Positions 1 through 6,910 of a DNA stretch of 8,568 bases are shown one piece after another. Location: assembly GCA_026397895.1 (NCBI GenBank), contig JAPLTZ010000368.1:1-8568 (forward strand), written 5' to 3'. The notes under the pieces were generated by a model that had not been told where the DNA came from, searched no databases, and saw nothing but the letters and a program-made list of their open reading frames with translations. Numbering within the stretch: the stretch's first letter is position 1; every line of letters starts with the position of its first letter. Source of the DNA: Verrucomicrobiota bacterium. Lineage in GTDB: Bacteria; Verrucomicrobiota; Verrucomicrobiia; Limisphaerales; JAFMIX01. The translations under genes were made by a program, and so were the position numbers.

Positions 1-1651
1 GCGACCACCGCTTCGGCGTGGCGCGCTGTTTTTCCAACTCCACCACCGCTTCGCGGCGCAGGCGGTTCAACTCGCTCATCGGCAACATGGCTTCGCCCGC
101 GAGTTCGTTTTTCAATTTGCCGAGGCAGAATGGCGTGCCGCCTAGCCGGCCCAGTTGTTCGCGCAGACGTTCCGTCGTGAGCGGTTGCTTCTCGGCCGCT
201 GCTAGCGGCATGGCGGATTCCACCTTCGCGACATGGCCTTCGTCGTCGCGCGCGATGAGCGTGAGCGGCTTGCCGGCGAGACCGTGAACTTCCAGATGCA
301 GCGGGCGTTGAAAACGGATTTTATCGCCCTCGAACGTCTGGCGCAGGCGCTTGTCGAGTTCGGGGTCGTTCGTCTTCCAAACCTTGTCGCCGACATGGAC
401 GCGGGAGAAGTCAATGTGGTCGTGCGCGAATTTCAACTCGACTTCGGCATTCTTGAGTTTGAATTTCGAATCGTTGATTTCATACACCCGCCCGCCTTCC
501 TCCTTCTCCGCCGGTTTGCCGGCGTCGAATACGATGCCGTCGCCGAGCTTGAGCGGGGCTTGCAGTTTCAGCGCGACGCTGTCGCGGGAGACGCGGGCGA
601 CTTCGCCGAGGAAGACGCCGCGTTTCTTGCCGAAGCGGGCGTGGACGAGCACCTGGTTGTTCGTGCCGCCGAACCAGCCGGTGAACAGGCCGCGCGAAAA
701 CGACATCTCCATTTCATACTGCGGAGTGGGGAGTGCGGAATGCGGAATTGCGGCCGCGCGCGCGTCCGGTTTCACTCCGCACTCCAGCGCTTTGCGGTAG
801 ATGCGCGTGATGCTGGCGACGTATTCGGGCGACTTGAGCCGGCCCTCGATCTTGAGCGAGGCAACGCCGGCGTGGATGAGTTGCGGCAAAACCTCCAAGC
901 CCGCGAGGTCTTGCGGACTCAGGAGATATTTGCGGTCGCCGAGCGGAACGAGTTGGCCGTCGCTGATCAAATCGTAGGGCATGCGGCAGGCTTGGGCGCA
1001 TTCGCCGCGGTTCGCCGAGCGGCCGCCGAGCGATTCGCTGGTGAGACATTGGCCGGAATACGCGACGCAGAGCGCGCCGTGGACAAAAACTTCGAGAGGC
1101 ATCGTAGCCGCGCTCGTGAGAGCGCGGAGCGGCTCGCCGGAGACAGCGTCCGCGTTTTTACAAACGCGGCTACGAATTTTCTCAATCTCCGCAATGCTGC
1201 ATTCGCGCGCGAGGACGACGAGGTTGCAGCCGAGGTCGCGGGCGAAGTCCACCCCCGCCGCGCTGGTCACGGTCATCTGCGTGGAGGCGTGGATGGGAAA
1301 GTCGGGTGATAGTTGGCGGATGAGTTTGCAGATGCCCACGTCCTGCACGATGGCGGCGTCCACGCCGGCGGCGATGATGGTGCGGAGATAATTTTCCGCG
1401 TCGGCGATTTCGTTCTCGAAGACGAGGATGTTGAAGGTGACGTAGCCTTTGACGCCGCGGCGGTGGAGAAATTCCATCAGCTTCGGCAGATCGGCGACGG
1501 TGAAGTTGTTCGCGCGCATCCGCGCGTTGAACTTTTCCAGACCGAAGTAGATGGCGTCCGCACCGTTCTCGACGGCGGCCTTGACGCAATCCCAGTCGCC
1601 GGCGGGCGCGAGCAGTTCGGGGAGCGTTGGCTTGGTTGCGATGGCGGACAT
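1..1651 (-). CDS. Peptidase U32 family protein (RlhA/TrhP-like), 3' end beyond window
   Basis: The ORF starts at ATG 1651 and runs open for 550 codons off the left edge, so the C-terminus is missing. Family signatures are in order: LPELLAPAGD near residues 10-18, HASTQM at 121-126, HGALC...SGQC with Cys195 and Cys202, GEC..AC with Cys218 and Cys222, KIEGR at 267-271, then KSPEYVA. U32 proteins include E. coli RlhA and TrhP, which hydroxylate 23S rRNA or tRNA using prephenate and an iron-sulfur cluster; the four cysteines fit that cluster. Length beyond 550 residues favours the long RlhA-like form over short TrhP. The older name 'collagenase-like protease' is doubtful for this type. Two segments look foreign: residues 160-183, encoded by a 72-bp palindrome, and residues 302-311, encoded by heptanucleotide repeats. 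No clear Shine-Dalgarno precedes the start, but the family's usual N-terminus begins here. It lies 59 bp after the lipoprotein gene and may be co-transcribed. The exact RNA substrate is not known. Confidence 0.9.
   Translation of the reverse strand, partial: MSAIATKPTLPELLAPAGDWDCVKAAVENGADAIYFGLEKFNARMRANNFTVADLPKLMEFLHRRGVKGYVTFNILVFENEIADAENYLRTIIAAGVDAAIVQDVGICKLIRQLSPDFPIHASTQMTVTSAAGVDFARDLGCNLVVLARECSIAEIEKIRSRVCKNADAVSGEPLRALTSAATMPLEVFVHGALCVAYSGQCLTSESLGGRSANRGECAQACRMPYDLISDGQLVPLGDRKYLLSPQDLAGLEVLPQLIHAGVASLKIEGRLKSPEYVASITRIYRKALECGVKPDARAAAIPHSALPTPQYEMEMSFSRGLFTGWFGGTNNQVLVHARFGKKRGVFLGEVARVSRDSVALKLQAPLKLGDGIVFDAGKPAEKEEGGRVYEINDSKFKLKNAEVELKFAHDHIDFSRVHVGDKVWKTNDPELDKRLRQTFEGDKIRFQRPLHLEVHGLAGKPLTLIARDDEGHVAKVESAMPLAAAEKQPLTTERLREQLGRLGGTPFCLGKLKNELAGEAMLPMSELNRLRREAVVELEKQRATPKRWS
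721..748 (-). repeat. Degenerate heptanucleotide tandem repeat inside the U32 gene
   Basis: Read on the coding (minus) strand, 748 to 721 holds four consecutive 7-nt units: ATTCCGC, ATTCCGC, ACTCCCC, ACTCCGC. They encode the low-complexity peptide IPHSALPTPQ (residues 302-311), just before the conserved-looking YEMEMSFSRG segment. Two further units occur nearby in the opposite orientation (774-787). As a result GGAGTGCGGA (730-739) and TCCGCACTCC (776-785) form a perfect 10-bp inverted repeat. Such 7-mer filler is seen in intergenic DNA of several bacterial phyla. Here it lies within a gene, apparently in a tolerant linker. Confidence 0.6.
1103..1174. repeat. 72-bp palindromic element inserted in frame in the U32 gene
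   Basis: Bases 1102-1112 (TCGTAGCCGCG) and 1165-1175 (CGCGGCTACGA) are perfect inverted copies. Pairing continues inward so that 1103-1128 faces 1149-1174 over 26 positions, with two C-A mismatches and three G-T pairs on the plus strand, around a 20-nt loop. The element can instead form two hairpins: CCGCGCTC/GAGCGCGG with loop GTGA (1108-1127) and CCGCGTTT/AAACGCGG with loop TTAC (1150-1169). It is exactly 24 codons in the gene's frame (residues 160-183) and introduces no stop. It separates the conserved stretch ending ...AEIEKI from MPLEVFVHGALC, which normally lie closer together in the family. That comparison is from memory. No transposase is nearby, so it is probably a non-autonomous, REP-like or RPE-like mobile palindrome. 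Confidence 0.8.
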
Positions 1652-1710
1652 CTGGCGACAGGATACCCGCAATTCCCACCGATAGAAGTCCGTTTCTCCG
1701 GCGATTCGGT

Positions 1711-2316
1711 TCAGGGCCGGGCAGCGGGCGGGTTGGTGACTCCCAGGCGGGCTTTGATCACGTCGAGGTCGCGTTGGATTTGCGCCACGTCCGCCTCCAA
1801 TTTGGCCCGGCGCGCGAGCTCGGCCTTGTCCGGCGCCAGCGACCTGATTTGCCTCGCCAACGAATCATCCAACGCCGCGCCCACCCGCCGGGTTTCGGCG
1901 TTGATGCTTTCCTGCGTCCGCTTTTCCTGCTCGGCGAGCGCGGTGGTGATCTGCGCGGTGCAGAAAAAAATCCGGTCCGCCAGATTCGTCTGGTTTTGCC
2001 GCAACTGCAGATTGTCCGCCGCCCGGTCGGCCTCGGCGGCGCGCAATTGCTCCTGGATGTTTTTGCTGATGGCCAGCAGCAGATACAGGGTGTTGGTGTG
2101 GAAAAACAGGGCGTTGTCGTAGCTCTTGGCGAAGTAGTAACTATTCGTCTGGGCGAGCGCCGGCGCCAGCGCCTGCAGTTGGCGGGCCTGGCTATACTGG
2201 AGTTGCACCGTCTTCCGCGAAAGCGCCTCGATCTTTTCGGCGTCGGTCTGGGTTTGTTTGCCGCAGCCGCACAGGAGAAGCAATCCGGCCAGCGAGAGCA
2301 GAAGACAGGTTTTCAT
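1711..2316 (-). CDS. Small coiled-coil lipoprotein of unknown function
   Basis: This 201-residue protein begins with a lipoprotein signal peptide: MKT, a hydrophobic run of about 12 residues, then lipobox L15-C16-G17-C18, so Cys18 is the probable lipidated residue. The mature part is rich in Ala, Gln, Leu and charged residues with heptad-like spacing, notably around 45-85 and 115-190, which suggests long helices or a coiled coil. It ends in the Pro/Ala-rich tail NPPAARP. I do not recognise a family. It starts 9 bp after the RND pump stop codon, so it is almost certainly co-transcribed with the pump. The position is where an outer-membrane channel gene would often sit, but the protein shows no TolC-like features and is too short. 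A role as an envelope spacer or accessory lipoprotein is only a guess. Confidence 0.75.
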   Translation of the reverse strand: MKTCLLLSLAGLLLLCGCGKQTQTDAEKIEALSRKTVQLQYSQARQLQALAPALAQTNSYYFAKSYDNALFFHTNTLYLLLAISKNIQEQLRAAEADRAADNLQLRQNQTNLADRIFFCTAQITTALAEQEKRTQESINAETRRVGAALDDSLARQIRSLAPDKAELARRAKLEADVAQIQRDLDVIKARLGVTNPPAARP

Positions 2317-2325
2317 ATCGGATAA

Positions 2326-3660
2326 TCAGACTGACTCCAGCCGGTTGCCGCCGTTCGTGCCGGCGAGGACAACGGCATCGTCGGCCACGATGGCGGAGGA
2401 TTCGTCGAAGCCGCGCCCAATCGCGCCTGGCTCTTCGCCGCCGTGCTGCTTGGCGATCAGGACGTAGATGGCCGGGATGACCAGCAGCGTGAAGATCGTG
2501 CCGAGAAACATGCCGGCGACGACGATGATGCCGATGCTGTTCCGCGCCGCCGCGCCCGCGCCGCTCACGAGCGTGAGCGGAAAATGCCCCGCCACCGTCG
2601 CCACGCTGGTCATGAGCACGGGGCGCAACCGCGTGAGCGCGGCCTCGCGGATGGCCTGGATTTTCGGCAGGCCGCGGCGCTGCAGTTCGTTGGCGAACTG
2701 CACGATGAGGATGCCGTTCTTGGAAACGAGGCCGACGAGCGTGACGAGGCCGACCTGCGCGTAGATGTTGAACGTGGTCGTCCAGCCGTCCGTCCAGAAG
2801 TGCATGTTCGGACTGGGAAATTTCAGGAAGCAGAAGATCATCGCGCCGAAGATCGCCAGCGGCACGGAGCCGAGGATGATGATGAGCGGGTCGCGGAAGC
2901 TGTTGAACTGCGCGGCAAGCACGAGGAAAATCAGCACGACGGCGAGGATGAAGGCGGGCAGGAACTTGTTGCCCTCCGTCCGCAACTGCCGCGATTCGCC
3001 GGTGTAATCAATGACGTAACCCTGCGGGAGAATCTGCGCCGCCTCCGTCTCGAGGAATTTCAGCGCGTCGTCCAGCGGCACGATGGCGACGCCGGCGATG
3101 GTGACGGAGTTCAACTGCTGGAAGCGGTTCAGCGCGCGGGGCGTCGTCTTTTTCTCGAACCGCGCGAAGGTGCTCAGCGGCACGAGCTGGCCGTTCGGGC
3201 CTTTGACGTAGTGGCTTTCGAGCTGCGCGGCGTTGAGCCGTTCCACGCGTTTGAGCTGCGGGATGACCTTGTAGGCGCGGCCCGCGAAGTTGAAGCGGTT
3301 CACGAAATTTCCGCTCACGAGCGCGGCGAGGTCGGAACTGACGGACTGCATGTCCAGCCCCATCGCGGCGATCTTGTCGTGGTCGAGCACCAGCTCGACC
3401 TCCGGCTGGTCAATCTTCGTGTCAATCTGCGGCGGAAAGGCAAACTTCCCGCTCGCCGCCGCCTTTTGCTGCAGCTTTTGCGCGAACTCCAAAATCTCCG
3501 CCGGCTCGGCGGTGGCGGACAGGATGAAGTTCACCGGGAAATTGTCGCCGCCCGGAATCGGCGGCGGGGTGACCATGAAGGTGCGGATGCCGGAATGGTG
3601 CTCACCTGGGCCTGCACTTCGGGGATGATCGAGAAAATCTTCCGCTTCCGCTCGCCCCAC
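2326..3660 (-). CDS. HAE1-type RND efflux permease, C-terminal part (frameshifted)
   Basis: This frame carries the remaining third of the same pump. Homology starts at GIRTFMVTPPPIPGGDNFPVNFIL, near base 3590. The nominal ATG at 3660 lies in sequence that belongs to the upstream frame, so it is not a believable start. Downstream come porter-domain sequence, the six C-terminal membrane helices, and the conserved lysine segment GLVSKNGILIVQFAN, equivalent to the AcrB Lys940 region. TRLRPVLMTSVATVAGHFPL and a final helix ending VIPAIYVLIAK follow. After the last helix is an unusual tail of about 40 residues, polar then mixed (ADDAVVLAGTNGGNRLESV). The stop at 2326 is 9 bp before the lipoprotein start. 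As an isolated ORF it would give a non-functional fragment. It makes sense only when joined to the N-terminal part. Confidence 0.85.
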   Translation of the reverse strand: MGRAEAEDFLDHPRSAGPGEHHSGIRTFMVTPPPIPGGDNFPVNFILSATAEPAEILEFAQKLQQKAAASGKFAFPPQIDTKIDQPEVELVLDHDKIAAMGLDMQSVSSDLAALVSGNFVNRFNFAGRAYKVIPQLKRVERLNAAQLESHYVKGPNGQLVPLSTFARFEKKTTPRALNRFQQLNSVTIAGVAIVPLDDALKFLETEAAQILPQGYVIDYTGESRQLRTEGNKFLPAFILAVVLIFLVLAAQFNSFRDPLIIILGSVPLAIFGAMIFCFLKFPSPNMHFWTDGWTTTFNIYAQVGLVTLVGLVSKNGILIVQFANELQRRGLPKIQAIREAALTRLRPVLMTSVATVAGHFPLTLVSGAGAAARNSIGIIVVAGMFLGTIFTLLVIPAIYVLIAKQHGGEEPGAIGRGFDESSAIVADDAVVLAGTNGGNRLESV

Positions 3661-5537
3661 GGTTTCACGACCATGCCGCCGAAGCCGTAGTCGGGAAAGG
3701 TGATCTGGAACGTCTGCACCACGTCGGGCGTGGCCAGCATCATCTTCGCCTGCTGGTCGGTGTAGAACGCCGTCTGGTCAATCGTGGCATCGGCCGCCGC
3801 CTCGACCACGCCGAACGCGAAGCCCTGGTCCTCGGTGGGCGCCAGTTCGGCCCCGGCAAATTTGAACATCGGGATTGTCAGCAAACTCAGCACGATCCAC
3901 ACGGCGTAAACCGCCGGCCGCGCGTTCAGCGTGGCGTCGAGGATGCGCGCGTAGAATTTCCGCAGCCGGTCGAACTGGTGGTTGATGTGCCCGGTGAAGC
4001 CGCGTTCCTCGCTCTTCGCGTCAATCAGCAGGGAGGACATCACCGGCGAGAGCGTCAGCGCCACGATGCCGGAAATGCAGACCGCGCCCGCGAGCGTCAG
4101 CGCGAACTCGCGGAACAGCGAGCCGGTCAGCCCGCCTTGGAACGCGATGGGCGCATACACCGCCGCCAGTGTGATGGTCATGGCGATGACCGGCCCGACG
4201 AGTTCGCGCGCGCCGAGCAGCGCGGCGTTGAGAGGCGTTTTGCCCTCGCGGACATGGCGCTCCACGTTCTCGACGATGACGATGGCGTCGTCCACCACGA
4301 GCCCGACGGAGAGCACGACGGCGAGGAGCGTGAGCAGGTTCAGCGTGAACCCGAACGATTGCATCAGGAACACCGCGCCGATGAGGGAGACGGGAATGGC
4401 GACGAGCGGAATCAGCACCGACCGCAGCGAGCCGAGGAACAGATAGATCACGATGGCGACGATGAGCAGCGTCTCCGCGAGCGTCTTGATGACTTCATGG
4501 ATGGCGTCGTCGATGTATTTGGTCGCGTCGTAGGCCACGCGCCCGCTCAGGCCAGTGGGCAGGTCTTTTTGGATGGCGAGGATTTCCTTGCGGACGAGCT
4601 TGATGACGTCGAGCGAGTTGGCGTTGGGCAAAACCCAGATGCCCATGAACACCGCGCGCTCGCCGCTGAACCGCACTTCGCTGTCGTAATCCTCCGCCCC
4701 GAGCGAGATGTCGGCGAGGTCGCTCAAGCGCACCAGCATGTCGCCGCTCTGGCGCACGACGAGATTCTTGAATTCGTCCACAGAGCGCAGGTCGGTGTTC
4801 GCCGTGAGGTTGACCTGCACAAGCGAGCCTTTGGTGCGGCCGATGGCGGAGAGAAAATTATTTCGCGCCAGCGCCTGCCGGACTTCGTCGGGGCTGATGC
4901 CGAACGCGGCCAGCCGGTCGGCCTTCAGCCAGATCCGCATCGCGAACGTGCGCCCGCCGAGGATGTCCGCGCGCTGGACGCCGGGCAAGGCGGAGAGCCG
5001 CGGCTGGACGATGCGCACGAGGTAGTCGGTGATCTGGTTGGCTTCGAGCAGGGGTTTCGTTTCGACCACGCCCGCCGCATTGGTGGTGCGGATGCCGGAG
5101 GTGAAGCTCAAATACGCCGACGCCAGCCGCGAGTCCGCCGACTCGATGTTGATGATGGGCACTTCCGCTTCCGGCGGCAGGTCGCGCCGCACGGCGTCCA
5201 CCTTGGAGCTGATTTCGGACAGGGCCTTCGTCGCGTCGTAATTAAGTTTCAGCCGCGCGGTGATGACGGACACGCCGAGCTTGCTGGAGGATTGCAGGTA
5301 TTCAATGCCGTCCGCCGCCGCCATCGCGCGTTCCAGCGGCTGGGTGATGAAGCCGCGCACGAGTTCCGCGCTCGCGCCGACGTAGGCGGTGGTGACGGTG
5401 ACGGTGGCGTTGTCGCTGCGCGGATACTGGCGCACGTTCAGCGAGCGGATGGCCTGGAAGCCCGCGATGAGAATCACGAGATTGACCACGACGGCCAGCA
5501 CCGGGCGGCGGATGAAAATGTCGGTGAAAGATTTCAT
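3531..5537 (-). CDS. HAE1-type RND efflux permease, N-terminal part (frameshifted)
   Basis: This is the first two thirds of an inner-membrane proton-driven drug pump of the AcrB/MexI type. It starts MKSFTDIFIRRP with transmembrane helix 1 near residues 12-30. The porter motif GASAELVRGFITQPLERA is at about 54-71. The TM4 proton-relay pair is Asp416-Asp417 in LVVDDAIVIVENVERH, matching Asp407/Asp408 of AcrB. Helices around 355-500 and a second-repeat TM helix near 540-560 follow. True homology ends at about Pro649 (...EVQAQVSTIP). The last residues are out-of-frame sequence ending at 3531. The adaptor gene lies 25 bp upstream. The N-terminus most resembles MexI/MuxB-like pumps, but the substrate cannot be read from sequence. 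No Shine-Dalgarno is evident, and translation may be coupled to the adaptor. Restoring one base near 3590 joins it to the next entry as about 1070 residues, normal for the family. Confidence 0.85.
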   Translation of the reverse strand: MKSFTDIFIRRPVLAVVVNLVILIAGFQAIRSLNVRQYPRSDNATVTVTTAYVGASAELVRGFITQPLERAMAAADGIEYLQSSSKLGVSVITARLKLNYDATKALSEISSKVDAVRRDLPPEAEVPIINIESADSRLASAYLSFTSGIRTTNAAGVVETKPLLEANQITDYLVRIVQPRLSALPGVQRADILGGRTFAMRIWLKADRLAAFGISPDEVRQALARNNFLSAIGRTKGSLVQVNLTANTDLRSVDEFKNLVVRQSGDMLVRLSDLADISLGAEDYDSEVRFSGERAVFMGIWVLPNANSLDVIKLVRKEILAIQKDLPTGLSGRVAYDATKYIDDAIHEVIKTLAETLLIVAIVIYLFLGSLRSVLIPLVAIPVSLIGAVFLMQSFGFTLNLLTLLAVVLSVGLVVDDAIVIVENVERHVREGKTPLNAALLGARELVGPVIAMTITLAAVYAPIAFQGGLTGSLFREFALTLAGAVCISGIVALTLSPVMSSLLIDAKSEERGFTGHINHQFDRLRKFYARILDATLNARPAVYAVWIVLSLLTIPMFKFAGAELAPTEDQGFAFGVVEAAADATIDQTAFYTDQQAKMMLATPDVVQTFQITFPDYGFGGMVVKPWGERKRKIFSIIPEVQAQVSTIPASAPSWSPRRRFRAATISR

Positions 5538-5562
5538 GAGGCGGAGCGGCTGGCGGGAAAAA

Positions 5563-6684
5563 TCAGCTGTCCGAAGGATGGGGTTTCTTTTCCGACTTCG
5601 GGGTGAGCGCGTCGTTGATGACGACGCTCATGCCGTTGCGGAGTTTGAACAGCCCGGAAGCGACCACGCGCTCGCCGGGCTTCAGGCCGCCGGTGACGCT
5701 GACGAAATCGCCCTTGCCGCGGCCGACGCGGACGAGCTGCTGGCGCACGACGAGGCCGCCGGTCGCGTTGGTGGAATTTTCGATGACATAGACCGAGTCG
5801 CCATACGGCGCGCTCAGGATGGCCGTCGCCGGCACGGCGAGCACGGCGACCGTTTCCGGCAGGATCAATTCCACCCGCGCAAACATTCCGGGCCGCAGCA
5901 GTTGCTCGGCGTTGGCGAACGTGGCCTGCAACCGCACGCTGCGCATCGTGGCGTCGAGGTCGGGGTTGATGGTCGTGAGCGTGCCGCTGAATTCCTTTTC
6001 CGGAAACGCATCGGTCGTGAGGCGCACCTCCAGCCCGGTTTTCAGCCGCGACAATTCCTGTTGCGGCAGCGAGAACTCCGCGTAGAGCGCGCCGAGGGAT
6101 TGCAGCGAGACGATGGGCCGGGCCTTGTCCACATATTCGCCGAGGTTCACCATGCGGATGCCGGTGCGCCCCGCGAACGGCGCGCGGATGGTCTTCTTCG
6201 CGATGGTCGTGCGGATGGCGTCGGCGTTCGCCTCGCCCGTCTTCAACGTCGCTTCGGCGTCGTCCACTTCGGCCTGGGACATCGCCTGGTTCGCCAGCAA
6301 TTGCCGGGCGCGGACGGCGCTGATGCGCCACCATTCCACCTGCGCTTCGAGGGCGCGGAGTTGCGCCTCCTCCTGCGAGGTGTCGAATTTCACGAGCAGG
6401 TCGCCCTTGGCCACCACCGCGCCGGACTCGAAGGCGATTTCGCTCACCGTGCCGGGGATTTCCGGCGTGAGCGTGACGCCTTGCGCCGCGATGACGGAAG
6501 CGACGGCGGGGATCGAATCGCGCCAGACCTCCTCGTGGGCGACGGCGGAGGAAATGGTTTCCGGCGGCAGCACGAAGGATTTGCCCATCTTGATGAGCTT
6601 GCCGATTTGCATCGCTTTGATGCCGACCAGCAGCCCGACGACTGCCAGCAGGATGACGCCGGCGATAATTTTGGTTCGTTTCAT
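5563..6684 (-). CDS. RND efflux periplasmic adaptor (membrane fusion protein)
   Basis: This intact 373-residue adaptor links an inner-membrane RND pump to an outer-membrane channel. An N-terminal membrane anchor spans residues 6-22 with no lipobox, so it is held by an uncleaved helix rather than a lipid. The first half of the lipoyl-like domain is near 68-100 (TLTPEIPGTVSEIAFESGAVVAKGD). A helical hairpin follows at about 103-160, and the second lipoyl half at 163-185 (KKTIRAPFAGRTGIRMVNLGEYV). The beta-barrel includes INPDLDATMRSVRLQATF and LLRPGMFARVEL (about 239-275). A membrane-proximal domain ends near GLKPGERVVASGLFKLRNGMSV. It resembles MexH-type adaptors. It lies 19 bp after the TetR frame and 25 bp before the pump, the usual regulator-adaptor-pump order. 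ATG 6684 is chosen because it sits directly before the anchor helix. Confidence 0.92.
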   Translation of the reverse strand: MKRTKIIAGVILLAVVGLLVGIKAMQIGKLIKMGKSFVLPPETISSAVAHEEVWRDSIPAVASVIAAQGVTLTPEIPGTVSEIAFESGAVVAKGDLLVKFDTSQEEAQLRALEAQVEWWRISAVRARQLLANQAMSQAEVDDAEATLKTGEANADAIRTTIAKKTIRAPFAGRTGIRMVNLGEYVDKARPIVSLQSLGALYAEFSLPQQELSRLKTGLEVRLTTDAFPEKEFSGTLTTINPDLDATMRSVRLQATFANAEQLLRPGMFARVELILPETVAVLAVPATAILSAPYGDSVYVIENSTNATGGLVVRQQLVRVGRGKGDFVSVTGGLKPGERVVASGLFKLRNGMSVVINDALTPKSEKKPHPSDS

Positions 6685-6703
6685 AGGTTGAAAAAAATCG
6701 GAT

Positions 6704-6910
6704 TTAGCGGACGCGCCGCTTCGCGCCTGCGCCGGAGAGGAACAGATCCACGACGCGCGCGGCGATCTTCTTGTCCGGCGCGAAATCGGGACAGACGAGA
6801 TGCGACACGAGATAGAAGTTCGCGACGCCGTAAAAGCTGATCGTCAGCTCCTGGCTGTCGAAACGCTTGTCCAGTTCGCCGGCCTGCTGCGCCACTTGTC
6901 CCGGTGGCAC
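6704..6910 (-). pseudogene. TetR/AcrR repressor, out-of-frame C-terminal remnant
   Basis: This frame encodes GQVAQQAGELDKRFDSQELTIS...FYGVANFYLVSHLV..., ending DLFLSGAGAKRRVR. This matches the C-terminal ligand/dimerisation helices expected of the regulator above (AGELD.RFD..E is a common motif of the TetR C-domain). The nominal GTG start at 6910 is inside the other frame and has no separate signal. The two frames together cover 590 bases, which is not a multiple of three. Compared from memory with related repressors, about a dozen residues normally lying between PEDL and GQ..AGELD also seem absent. That suggests a small deletion of 1+3k bases rather than a single miscall. Stop TAA at 6704 is 19 bp before the adaptor start. 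Confidence 0.7.

Noticed and set aside
233..1309. Plus-strand frame of 358 codons opposite the U32 gene
   Set aside because: The minus-strand frame carries all U32 motifs; the plus frame has none and is only its antisense shadow.
1182..1679. Minus-strand frame of 165 codons at the U32 start
   Set aside because: Its Arg/His-rich peptide is a shifted reading of the U32 gene, whose real frame starts at 1651 with LPELLAPAGD.
3588..3600. Programmed -1 ribosomal frameshift in the pump gene
   Set aside because: The site (ATTCCGGCATC on the coding strand) is not a slippery X XXY YYZ heptamer, and RND permeases are not known to use recoding.
2443..5606. Long open frames on the plus strand (2443-3690 and 3978-5606)
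   Set aside because: They are antisense to the RND pump, and their peptides are dominated by Arg, Asp, His and Glu with no family motif, as expected for the mirror of a GC-rich gene.
6685..6725. Possible terminator or attenuator before the adaptor (AGCGG-CGCGT-CCGCT followed by a T7 run)
   Set aside because: The stem is only 5 bp and is 9 nt away from the T-run, too weak and too distant for a convincing intrinsic terminator.
5389..6840. Plus-strand frame of 483 codons opposite the adaptor and the pump start
   Set aside because: It has the same biased composition (RRADGLLRDGRADGVG-like runs) and lies fully opposite genes with clear homology.
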